A stretch of 14,444 bases of DNA from Methanobacteriota archaeon (GTDB lineage: Archaea; Thermoplasmatota; Poseidoniia; Poseidoniales; Poseidoniaceae): the NCBI GenBank assembly GCA_002728035.1, contig PBUZ01000052.1, positions 1-14,444 on the forward strand, in the 5' to 3' direction. A program made the translations under genes and the position numbers. Numbering within the stretch: position 1 is the stretch's first letter; every line of letters starts with the position of its first letter. Shown here piece after piece: positions 1-7,876 of this stretch. The notes under the pieces are model-generated. The model searched no databases and was not told the DNA's origin. It saw only the letters and a list, made by a program, of their open reading frames with translations.

Positions 1-8
1 CTTCTTTC

Positions 9-3000
9 ATGAAAAGCGTCCTGCTTGTGACGGTCTTTGTCCTCGCTTCTCTTTCGCCCATGTTGATGGCTCAGCAGCCATCCAACGAGCAATTGGAAGC
101 CATCAAGGTAGCCCATAACAGTCCGTTTTCTCTCGCTTCAGGTTACGGCCATGACATCGCTGGAACGACCGTGAGCATCGATGGCTTGGACAACGCTGTC
201 GTCCGAGAAGAATCGATGTTTGATTATTGGATCAGCACGGAACTGAACAATTCGAGCGTAGAACACCACGGGACGCCCGATATGGAATTGACGCGACATG
301 ACATGGAGCACTATTGTTGGAGCACCGAGGAGGGGGCTGTTCGTACGGCAACCCACCGCCCCAACGGCCAATGGACATCCTCGCTTGTCGATACCGTGAC
401 AGCAACGAACGCCTCCTCGTTGGTGGATTGCGCCATTGGTGTGGCCGCCAACGACCTGCCTCGCGTGCTTTACGCAGACGGTGACGATCTCAAGATGGGT
501 CGGTACGCGAGGCAGAGCGCCACCTACTACGATGGCCCTCGTTGGCACACCCGTACCATCATGGAGGATGTTGAGCCAACACATTTGGCGCTCGACATCA
601 CGCCCGAAGGTGTTGAATGGGGGCTCATGCGAACCTCCTCGGGTGCGTTGCATCAAGTCAACTTCAGCGGTGCCTATTGGACCACCTATCTGTTGGACGC
701 CGGGCCGGTTGGCGAGGACATTGAATTGGAAATTGATGAGGATGGTGTTGCCCATGTTCTCTATGTTCGAACCGCATCTGGGCAGGTGGTCTTGATGCGA
801 GTGGACGGCTTTGAGCGCGACACCCGGGTTTTGCTGACCGATACAAACGCCGTGGATGCTCTCGGAATGGGGCTGGACGCCAACAACATCGAGCAGGTCG
901 CCACAGCGATACAGGACGGGTCGTCCTTTGCCGTGAATTTGATTCGCTCACTCGACGGTCAAGACACCGGTCGGGTGGACCCAACGCCGAATGCTCATCG
1001 AGCAGGTGAGGAAGATGTTTCTGAAGGCGAGATGGCGCTCGCAGATTTGAATGCGGACGGATTCGACGATCTCGTGGTGGCCACGCCAGAGGCGGACCTC
1101 CTGTCATACACCGAAAACGGCCGTGTCGACGTCTACTACGGCTCGGATTTGGGGCTTTCCGCCATACCCGATGAAATCCTGGCAGGTGATGTGAGCGGCG
1201 CCTTATTTGGCTCAAGCATTTCGGTCGGGGATTTCAACAACGATGGCGTTCACGATCTTGCGGTTGGAGCGCCTGGATGGCACGCTGCCAACGCCACCTC
1301 AATCGATGGGTTGCTCAACGTCTACCTCGGGGGCGAATCCGGTCTTTCCACCACGCCTTGGTCCTCCGTTCAGGGGGCCGTCAATGAATCGTTGGGCAAC
1401 GAGATTGTTGCACTTCATCGCCTCAACACGCCCGACAGTTTGGCCGTGGTGGCCAGCAACCACACCACCGTCGTCAGTGCAGAAGAGACCCTCCACGGAA
1501 AGGTCAACGTGTACGACGGCCACGAAGAGGGAATGGTTCATGTCAGAAACCTGACACAGAGCAAAAAGGGAAATTTGTTTGGTCGCTCCCTCGGGGCTTG
1601 CGATATCAACAACGACGGTCACGACGAACTCATCGTTGGAAACACGGGTTCGTACGATATCATCAGCTCCTTTTCTTCGGTTGAGTACTTCTACGGTTCA
1701 TCATCGGGTTACGATGGCACCCCAGACCACACGCTCGAATCCATTACGCAAGGTCGTCTGCTCGGATACAACATCGCCTGCATGGGCGATGTCAACAACG
1801 ACGGTTTTGAAGACCATCTCTTGACCGAGCCGTTCAACAGTTCGGTCACGTTTGGTGCCGGAGCGCTCTGGGTGTATTATGGCACAAACGATTCGCTCTC
1901 CAACGAGGCCAACCTCACCTACACGCCCTCTACAGGCAATGCGCGTATCGGTGAAGCGGTGGTTGCTGCCGGTGACATCAACGAAGATGGCTACGATGAC
2001 GTCTACATCAGCAGCCGGATGGGCAATGCAGCGGGTCGTTTGGAAATTTTCTTGGGGTCCTCAGCAGGCCTTCAAACAGAGGCACAACTCCTCGCTCAAG
2101 GCAACGGAACGGAACATCTTGGCCTCCTCATCGCAGCCAACGGTGACCTCGACGGCGATGGATTGAGCGAAGTGGTCTATTCTGTACGAAACACCAACCG
2201 CGGAACAGACCACGGCTTGGATTACCTCGTCCTCTCCGAGCGAGACTGGGAGAGCATTGACTTCACCTACACGGGAACCGTTGAGCATCTCGATTTGGCA
2301 ACGGCAGGACGCGGCGAAACGAGCATGGTGTTCAGTCATCATGACGCCCAACATACCCATGTATCCAAACTTGAACACATGAACGACGGCACACCAACCG
2401 GGCAGTGGGTGCATCAAACGGTTTCCAGCATGGCCACAAACAGCAACCTTTCGCTGAAGTTCGATGTGCGCTCTTCGGGACAACCCGTTCTCATTCTTGA
2501 AGACGGTCAAGCCATTCATTTGCACACCACCACCTCGATGACGGCGGTGGAGCAAGAGATCGCCACCACCGGTACAATGGGTCAATATCTCGGCTCAACA
2601 ATCGACCATGAAAACGAACAAGTTCTTGCTTACACATCAGGAGTCGGCCAACAAATCTACCTCAGTGAACAAACAGCCACGGGTTGGAACACGGGTCTCG
2701 TCAGAGGTGGAGCAGCCCTTGCCTCTGACATCGAGGTCATGGTGAACCAAGCGAACGTCCCCCATCTGGTGTATCGGCACGGTGCGACAAGTCAACTTGA
2801 ATTGGCCGTTGGGGGCTCCAGTTGGACCTTGACTTCGCTTGGACAAGAGGGCGATGCAGTCTCGCTTCAGCACCCATCGCTGATGCTCAACAACGACACG
2901 CTGGCGGTGGCGTTGGTCGATTCCGACGGCTCAGGCACGAACCTTTCCCTTTGGATGCACGACGGCTCCACTTTGACCAAGCAATCCATTGCCAATCAGT

Positions 3001-6000
3001 CCGATGCCAACGTCCAAATCGCCCTCGCTGCCCGCGATAACGGCTCCCTTCTCGTGGCCACCCTCACCTCATCGGGTACATTGGCTGTTTACGAGCAGTG
3101 GCCTGCCAGTACGACGTGGCAGCAACACACGGTTACACAACCAAGCGGAACCGCCGGCGAATTCCGGTTGGACCTTGAGGGTGGAGCCTCTCCGATCTTG
3201 GCCATTCGCGGCAACGAAATTTCCGCCATCATGATGCTCAACGAGACCAATGCTTGGGTCACGGTCGCCGAGCGACCGGCCGCAGCCGTGAACGGCGCCT
3301 GGGACGTTCTCCATGTCGACGGGCATTTGCTGTTGCTGACCAGCGACATCAACACCCAACACCTCGTGGTCAACACCCTTGAATTGGACAGTGTTCACGA
3401 AGGGTTTGCGCCGTGGATGTCCACCCGATTCGGAACCGTGGTCACCTCTGCCCCAGTTGACGCTGTTTTGGATGCCAACGGCACCGTGCACATGGCGTAT
3501 TGGGAAACGGTGAACAACGATGTTTTGGCATTGCGTCTCTACGAAGACACCGACCGTGATCTGGTGTTTGATTTGATTGACGGAATGCCGACCATCGGTG
3601 ACCAGTGGATCAACAGCGACGGCGACAATTTCGGTGACAACCCGCTGGGGCCCATGCCCGATGTGTGCCCGACGACGGCTGGCCTTTCGACCTATGTCGA
3701 ACACGGCTGCGATGATTACGACACCGACGGATACCGCGACACCATCGACGGTTGCGATGATGAGGGAGGCACCTCATGGATCGACCGCTTCGGCTGCGAA
3801 GACCTCGACCAGGACGGTTGGTCAGACAACGATGCATCGTATTACGACGGCGATGTCTACAAAGGCAATTGGAAGCAGGCCTTGGACACCGACGGCGATG
3901 GGTTTGGCGATAATCACGGCATTGATTGTTGTGCCACAGTGATTGACCCGAATGCGAACAACGGCGACCTTTTCCCGTACCTTGCTTCGCAACACGCCGA
4001 TTATGACGGCGATGGCTACGGTGACAACGATACCGATACCGTTCACGGCGATTACTGTCCTTGGGATTTCGGCACATCTTTCCGCGACCGCAACGGATGC
4101 CTTGACACGGACGGGGACGGCGCAAGCGACACTTCCGATGAAGGTACAATTTTCGAGTGGAACATCAGCAATGGAGCTGACGTCTGGCCACTCGATCCTA
4201 CACAGTGGAAGGACACCGACGGGGATGGCTTCGGGGACAACCAATCCGAGAACGCCACGAACCCCGACCGGTTCCCCTTCCGTGCCTCAGCCGCCAACGA
4301 CACCGATGGCGATGGTTATGCCGACAACTGGACCTCATTCTACAACGGAACGAATGCACAAGGCATTCAATTGGACGCGTGCCCAACGGAATTTGGAAAT
4401 TCAAGCCGTCGCAGCACCACTATCGACGCCTACGGGTGCCTTGATACCGACGGCGATTCCTACACCGACGCCTATACCTATGACATCGATGAATTTGGTT
4501 TCCGATACAACGAATTGGGTGACGCCTTCCCCGAAGAAAAGACACAATTCAGAGACAAAGACGGTGATGGCTTTGGTGACAATCGTGTCGGCGCCAACGG
4601 AGACCAGTGTCCCGACGAAGCAGGGGTTCTCAACGGAACACCCCCCCTCGGCTCAACATCAGGTGTTGGTTGTCGATTGGTTGACGTAGGCGACACGGAC
4701 GGCGACGGTGTCATCAACGATCTCGACAACCTCTGCCCCAACACGCCGCAGGGCGAGCCCGTCAACGAGCAAGGATGTTCCCAATCGGAATTGGATGACG
4801 ATGATGATGGCGTGATGAACAACCTTGACCTTTGCCCGGACACACCTGCCGCAACCGCCGTGGACACCGATGGGTGCACCACTGAGCAACGAAACTCGGA
4901 TTCAGATGGCGACGGTCTCAACGACCCAGAGGACAACTGTCCGAACACCGAAGCAGGACAATCTGTGGATGAAAACGGTTGTTCGCAAGCGCAACGTGAT
5001 ACGGACGGTGACGGGATTTCCGACCTTGACGATGCGTGCGATGACACCCCTCCAGGCTTCCCCATTCTTTCCAACGGGTGCACCAACGAGAACGCCCTTG
5101 ACACCGATTTGGACGGGGATGGCTACTTTGGTGTCTACACGTACGACACCGACCCGGAGACAGGCGAGGTCATCAACGAGCAGGGCGATGCCTTCCCCAG
5201 CGACCCCACCCAATGGTTTGACAGAGACGGTGACGGTTACGGTGACAACGCTACAGGCAACAACGCCGATGATTGTCCCGATGAGGCTGGGGCATCCTAC
5301 AACAGGTACTTTGGTTGCATCGACGAAGACGGCGATGGTTGGCGGGATGCAGATGAACCGTGGAATTTTAGCGACAATCCAACGCAATGGAAAGACTCCG
5401 ACGGAGACGGATTTGGTGACAATTGGGGCGACGCCTCATGGACCGATGCTCGAGATCCTTTGTGGCCCGGACAATACATCGAGGGTGCAACCAACGCCGA
5501 TTATTGCCCACTCACGACCTTTGGCTTGAATCCGTTGGATGACAAAGGCTGTCACCCTTCAGAACTCGATACCGACAACGACGGCGTGACGGACGATGAG
5601 GACAACTGTCCCAACGAGGCAAAAGGCGTCGATGGTTGGCCTGACGGGTGTCCCTATGTGCCGCTTTCAGGCGATGGAGAGGAAGGCCTGTTTGGCGTTG
5701 ATGCAGGCACCATCATGGTGGTTGTTGGCGCAGGCGGGCTCGGCTTGGTACTCGTCGGTCTGATCATCATGCGCATGTTGAGGGAAGACGAGGACGAGGA
5801 AGATGAGGACGACTACGATGACTTCTTTGATGACGACGATGAAGAAGAGGAGAGTTTCCTTGATTCGCTCGACAAGCGCAGAGCCGCTCCGTTGCCTTCG
5901 AAGGCATCCACCTCATCAACACGCAGTGCCCCTTCCCGTACCTCAACAACCTCGCGGCAAACAGGTCCTGCAGCACCACCAGGTCGCAGCGCAGGAGGTC

Positions 6001-6344
6001 CGCCAAAGCGCGGGCCAACCAAGGCGCCCCCCTCCTCACGTCAAACATCAACACCATCTGCAGCAAAGAAGCAGGCGCCTGCTCAAAAGGTCGCAAAGCG
6101 GAAGTCGGTCTCGTCCTCGGATGATGCCCCATCGACCAAGGTACGTAAGGCAAAGATCCAAGTCGACATGAGCATCTTTGAAGACTGGCAAGCCGAAGAT
6201 CGGGAATCTGCGGTCGAATGGGTTGTTGGTGCATTTGCAGACGGCGACCAAGAACGAACCGTGTTGATGCAGTTGCAAGAAACGGGCTGGACGGCAGAGC
6301 AATCCCGGGCGATTTGCAACCTCGCGAAAAACAGGTCGGCTTGA
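9..6344 (+). CDS. Giant secreted, membrane-anchored surface protein with FG-GAP propeller and thrombospondin type 3 repeats
   Basis: 2111 residues, complete. The ATG at 9 is followed by a clear signal peptide (residues 1-21, Lys then a Leu/Val core, likely cut after MLMA), which supports this start although only 8 upstream bases are visible. Sialidase-like repeats (pattern PHxVY...L) occur around 149-262 and again around 817-1176. Between them, about 341-725, lie six FG-GAP/VCBS calcium loops such as GDFNNDGVHDLAVG. About 1180-1882 is a Cys- and Asp-rich thrombospondin type 3 region. One membrane helix (about 1901-1921) follows, then a D/E-rich run (1926-1948), a Ser/Pro/Lys/Arg-rich linker and a small helical C-terminal domain (2052-2111). 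Known families: FG-GAP propellers and type 3 repeats bind calcium and serve adhesion or stalk roles. Inference: a calcium-stabilised cell-surface adhesin or receptor with its tail in the cytoplasm. Ligand and exact role are unknown; architecture is certain, function is not. Confidence 0.93.
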   Translation: MKSVLLVTVFVLASLSPMLMAQQPSNEQLEAIKVAHNSPFSLASGYGHDIAGTTVSIDGLDNAVVREESMFDYWISTELNNSSVEHHGTPDMELTRHDMEHYCWSTEEGAVRTATHRPNGQWTSSLVDTVTATNASSLVDCAIGVAANDLPRVLYADGDDLKMGRYARQSATYYDGPRWHTRTIMEDVEPTHLALDITPEGVEWGLMRTSSGALHQVNFSGAYWTTYLLDAGPVGEDIELEIDEDGVAHVLYVRTASGQVVLMRVDGFERDTRVLLTDTNAVDALGMGLDANNIEQVATAIQDGSSFAVNLIRSLDGQDTGRVDPTPNAHRAGEEDVSEGEMALADLNADGFDDLVVATPEADLLSYTENGRVDVYYGSDLGLSAIPDEILAGDVSGALFGSSISVGDFNNDGVHDLAVGAPGWHAANATSIDGLLNVYLGGESGLSTTPWSSVQGAVNESLGNEIVALHRLNTPDSLAVVASNHTTVVSAEETLHGKVNVYDGHEEGMVHVRNLTQSKKGNLFGRSLGACDINNDGHDELIVGNTGSYDIISSFSSVEYFYGSSSGYDGTPDHTLESITQGRLLGYNIACMGDVNNDGFEDHLLTEPFNSSVTFGAGALWVYYGTNDSLSNEANLTYTPSTGNARIGEAVVAAGDINEDGYDDVYISSRMGNAAGRLEIFLGSSAGLQTEAQLLAQGNGTEHLGLLIAANGDLDGDGLSEVVYSVRNTNRGTDHGLDYLVLSERDWESIDFTYTGTVEHLDLATAGRGETSMVFSHHDAQHTHVSKLEHMNDGTPTGQWVHQTVSSMATNSNLSLKFDVRSSGQPVLILEDGQAIHLHTTTSMTAVEQEIATTGTMGQYLGSTIDHENEQVLAYTSGVGQQIYLSEQTATGWNTGLVRGGAALASDIEVMVNQANVPHLVYRHGATSQLELAVGGSSWTLTSLGQEGDAVSLQHPSLMLNNDTLAVALVDSDGSGTNLSLWMHDGSTLTKQSIANQSDANVQIALAARDNGSLLVATLTSSGTLAVYEQWPASTTWQQHTVTQPSGTAGEFRLDLEGGASPILAIRGNEISAIMMLNETNAWVTVAERPAAAVNGAWDVLHVDGHLLLLTSDINTQHLVVNTLELDSVHEGFAPWMSTRFGTVVTSAPVDAVLDANGTVHMAYWETVNNDVLALRLYEDTDRDLVFDLIDGMPTIGDQWINSDGDNFGDNPLGPMPDVCPTTAGLSTYVEHGCDDYDTDGYRDTIDGCDDEGGTSWIDRFGCEDLDQDGWSDNDASYYDGDVYKGNWKQALDTDGDGFGDNHGIDCCATVIDPNANNGDLFPYLASQHADYDGDGYGDNDTDTVHGDYCPWDFGTSFRDRNGCLDTDGDGASDTSDEGTIFEWNISNGADVWPLDPTQWKDTDGDGFGDNQSENATNPDRFPFRASAANDTDGDGYADNWTSFYNGTNAQGIQLDACPTEFGNSSRRSTTIDAYGCLDTDGDSYTDAYTYDIDEFGFRYNELGDAFPEEKTQFRDKDGDGFGDNRVGANGDQCPDEAGVLNGTPPLGSTSGVGCRLVDVGDTDGDGVINDLDNLCPNTPQGEPVNEQGCSQSELDDDDDGVMNNLDLCPDTPAATAVDTDGCTTEQRNSDSDGDGLNDPEDNCPNTEAGQSVDENGCSQAQRDTDGDGISDLDDACDDTPPGFPILSNGCTNENALDTDLDGDGYFGVYTYDTDPETGEVINEQGDAFPSDPTQWFDRDGDGYGDNATGNNADDCPDEAGASYNRYFGCIDEDGDGWRDADEPWNFSDNPTQWKDSDGDGFGDNWGDASWTDARDPLWPGQYIEGATNADYCPLTTFGLNPLDDKGCHPSELDTDNDGVTDDEDNCPNEAKGVDGWPDGCPYVPLSGDGEEGLFGVDAGTIMVVVGAGGLGLVLVGLIIMRMLREDEDEEDEDDYDDFFDDDDEEEESFLDSLDKRRAAPLPSKASTSSTRSAPSRTSTTSRQTGPAAPPGRSAGGPPKRGPTKAPPSSRQTSTPSAAKKQAPAQKVAKRKSVSSSDDAPSTKVRKAKIQVDMSIFEDWQAEDRESAVEWVVGAFADGDQERTVLMQLQETGWTAEQSRAICNLAKNRSA
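1029..2183 (+). repeat. FG-GAP/VCBS repeat region of the surface protein
   Basis: Six degenerate repeats of the form G-D-x-N-x-D-G-x-x-D-L-x-V are visible at about residues 343-360, 406-422, 530-545, 592-607, 654-669 and 710-725. They are spaced 55 to 125 residues apart, with YYGSDLGLS- or FYGSSSGY-like strands between them. This is the integrin-alpha-like beta-propeller pattern, with a calcium loop in each blade. Integrin-type propellers usually have seven blades; the wide gap between repeats 2 and 3 may hide a degenerate blade. Confidence 0.85.
3546..5654 (+). repeat. Thrombospondin type 3 (calcium-binding) repeat array
   Basis: About 700 residues built of Asp-rich D-x-D-G-D-G loops alternating with CP and GC cysteine pairs. 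Two variants are mixed. The first has DGDGFGDN or DGDGYGDN loops preceded by a DPTQW-like segment, near 3615, 3890, 4005, 4210, 4300, 4558, 5223 and 5397. The second is the compact OmpA/thrombospondin type, with CPNTP or CPDTP followed by VNEQGC or VDENGC (4690-5090, and 5568-5654). The related codons for DGDGFGDN give many short imperfect direct repeats in the DNA, so copy number could vary between strains. It probably forms a calcium-stiffened stalk between the propeller part and the membrane. Confidence 0.9.
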
Positions 6345-6358
6345 CAACCTTCATGAGT

Positions 6359-6366
6359 GCTTAAAT
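6359..6366 (+). promoter_or_regulatory. Possible TATA-like element for the EF-hand/zinc-ribbon gene
   Basis: GCTTAAAT lies in the 58-base gap after the surface-protein gene. Archaeal TATA boxes sit about 26 bases before transcription start, which would put the start near 6389 and leave a short leader to the ATG at 6403. The match is weak, and co-transcription with the upstream gene is equally possible. Confidence 0.25.
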
Positions 6367-6390
6367 GAGGGTCAGCATTCGGTGGAAAAA

Positions 6391-6400
6391 GGGGGATGGG
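6391..6400 (+). promoter_or_regulatory. G-rich ribosome-binding site deciding the start at 6403
   Basis: GGGGGATGGG ends two bases before the ATG at 6403. The leading GGGGGA is an imperfect Shine-Dalgarno match at workable spacing. It would be coding if the in-frame GTG at 6382 were used, so it favours the ATG. Confidence 0.4.
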
Positions 6401-6402
6401 AA

Positions 6403-7875
6403 ATGTCGGAGAACGCCGGTATGAATTCCTCTGATATCGAGGTCGATGAAGCCGCTGCATATTTCGGCGTTACCCAATCATCGGACACCCTTCATGCCAT
6501 GATGGCCATGCCAAAAGAGCAAGCCATGGTTCAATTCTTTGAACTCCTCTCGGACATCGTTTTGCGCCCTGGCGAATTCGATTTCGAAGCCGCAAGCGAA
6601 CGCATGCAATGCGAAGGCGGGGAGATTTACTACCTCGTTGCCGGCCATCTCGGCCTCATGAGCATGCCTGACCCGTTGTTGCAAGCACTTGGCCTTCCAG
6701 ACTCCAGCGGTGAACAGAACGGCTCGCCTCTCGGCAACGTTGACGCAGGACAGCGCGAGCAACTCGAGAAATTGGCTGACCCCATGCGAATGATGAAACT
6801 CTTCGCCGTCGCGCATCAAACGGGTTCTAAGGATGAAGTGCTGAACTACCTTTCCACGTTTGAGGGGATGCTTGCGAACGTTGAAGATTCCATTGCTGCG
6901 TTGACAGCGATCAATGGCGAACTTGAGGCCTCTCTTGATGTGGCGGGACATGTTCTCCCGATACCATCCTTGGCCAGCGGCTCTGCTGCTGCAACGACGG
7001 TTGATGTGCCAGAATCTTCTGAACTTCCCGAACCTCCTGCTCCAGCATCGGTTTCCGATGAACCGGTTCAAACCCCTGAACCAGAACCGGCTTCTGTCCC
7101 TCTTCCAACAGCTCAGGCCCCTTCGCCGACTCCCGCACCAGAACCAACGGTACCAGCTCCCGAGCCCGTTGCCAGCGTTGCTCTGCCCGACGTCGCCTCA
7201 CTAGAGGAACCGGTGGAACCATCGATCAACATCGAGAGCGAGAAACAGGTTGCTCGAGCAACTCAGGATGCCTTCTCGGGTGCGTTCAGTTCCGAGTTGC
7301 TTCCAGAAGACGAACCAACGCCTCCTGCTGCTGAAGAACCGATGGAGGCCGAGCAGCCAGAAGAAGAAACGTTTGTGAGTGCCGCTGAACACTTCATCGC
7401 TGCCGATGAAGATGGGAGTGGAGCACTTGATGTTGAGGAACTTGCAAAAGCAACGGGCACTTCTATAGAAGAAGCGACAGAACTGCATGCTGAAGCAGAT
7501 ACAGACGGTGATGGGGTCGTGACCTTGTCCGAGTTCATCTCTTCGCCGGCCGCAGAAAAGACAGCGGCGCTGCCCAAACCAATTGCTCCAGTTCGCAAGC
7601 CTCTGGCCAACACTCCACCACCCGCTCAACCTGCGCCTGTTCAGCAACGCCCACAGCCGCTTCCTCAGCAACAGCCCCAGCAAGGCTGGCAACAACAGCC
7701 TCAACAAGGCTGGCAACAACAGCCCATGCAACAACGGCAGGGTTGGCCTCAGCCGCAGCAACCTCTGGTTCAACCCACCATTCGCTCAGGCGTTCACTGC
7801 AGAGGCTGTGGCATCGGTCTTGATCCGTATTGGCGATTCTGTCCAGTGTGTGGGCAACAGAATTTGGGCTACTGA
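6403..7875 (+). CDS. EF-hand and zinc-ribbon protein with Pro- and Gln-rich linkers
   Basis: 490 residues from the ATG at 6403; an in-frame GTG at 6382 would add seven. No signal peptide or membrane helix is visible, so it is probably cytoplasmic. Residues about 13-190 are helical and unrecognised. About 203-323 is a Pro/Glu/Ala-rich, probably disordered linker. Two canonical 12-residue EF-hand loops follow at 335-346 (DEDGSGALDVEE) and 366-377 (DTDGDGVVTLSE), spaced as a normal EF pair. About 413-455 is Gln/Pro-rich with QGW repeats. The C-terminus is a zinc ribbon with Cys 466, 469, 480 and 483 (CRGCG...CPVCG). EF pairs bind calcium and such ribbons bind zinc; the combination suggests a calcium-responsive adaptor or scaffold, which is inference. 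It follows the calcium-repeat surface protein by 58 bases on the same strand and ends one base before the converging gene. No specific function is recognised. Confidence 0.9.
   Translation: MSENAGMNSSDIEVDEAAAYFGVTQSSDTLHAMMAMPKEQAMVQFFELLSDIVLRPGEFDFEAASERMQCEGGEIYYLVAGHLGLMSMPDPLLQALGLPDSSGEQNGSPLGNVDAGQREQLEKLADPMRMMKLFAVAHQTGSKDEVLNYLSTFEGMLANVEDSIAALTAINGELEASLDVAGHVLPIPSLASGSAAATTVDVPESSELPEPPAPASVSDEPVQTPEPEPASVPLPTAQAPSPTPAPEPTVPAPEPVASVALPDVASLEEPVEPSINIESEKQVARATQDAFSGAFSSELLPEDEPTPPAAEEPMEAEQPEEETFVSAAEHFIAADEDGSGALDVEELAKATGTSIEEATELHAEADTDGDGVVTLSEFISSPAAEKTAALPKPIAPVRKPLANTPPPAQPAPVQQRPQPLPQQQPQQGWQQQPQQGWQQQPMQQRQGWPQPQQPLVQPTIRSGVHCRGCGIGLDPYWRFCPVCGQQNLGY
7681..7724 (+). repeat. 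Tandem 24-base repeat in the Gln-rich segment
   Basis: The 20-base unit CAAGGCTGGCAACAACAGCC occurs exactly at 7681-7700 and 7705-7724, a period of 24 bases. It encodes QGWQQQPQ-type octapeptides, and a third degenerate QGW follows. The in-frame tandem suggests recent slippage expansion in a disordered linker. Confidence 0.85.
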
Positions 7876-7876
7876 T

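Noticed and set aside
138..755. Open frame of 205 codons on the minus strand inside the surface-protein gene
   Set aside because: Antisense shadow of a clearly real gene; no recognisable domain and low-quality, Arg/His/Cys-rich composition. The same applies to the frames at 664-1215, 3069-3704 and 4478-5104.
3943..4689. Plus-strand open frame of 248 codons rich in Thr, Pro and Met
   Set aside because: It is the shifted frame of the Asp/Gly repeat region (GAC and GGC codons read out of phase) and simply mirrors the type 3 repeat periodicity.
3546..5654. Regular short direct repeats that could suggest a CRISPR array
   Set aside because: The repeats are imperfect, in frame, irregularly spaced and encode calcium loops; there are no unique equal-length spacers or cas genes.
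6382..6402. GTG at 6382 as the start of the EF-hand/zinc-ribbon gene
   Set aside because: It would place the G-rich ribosome-binding-like sequence inside the coding region; the ATG at 6403 is better spaced. It cannot be fully excluded.
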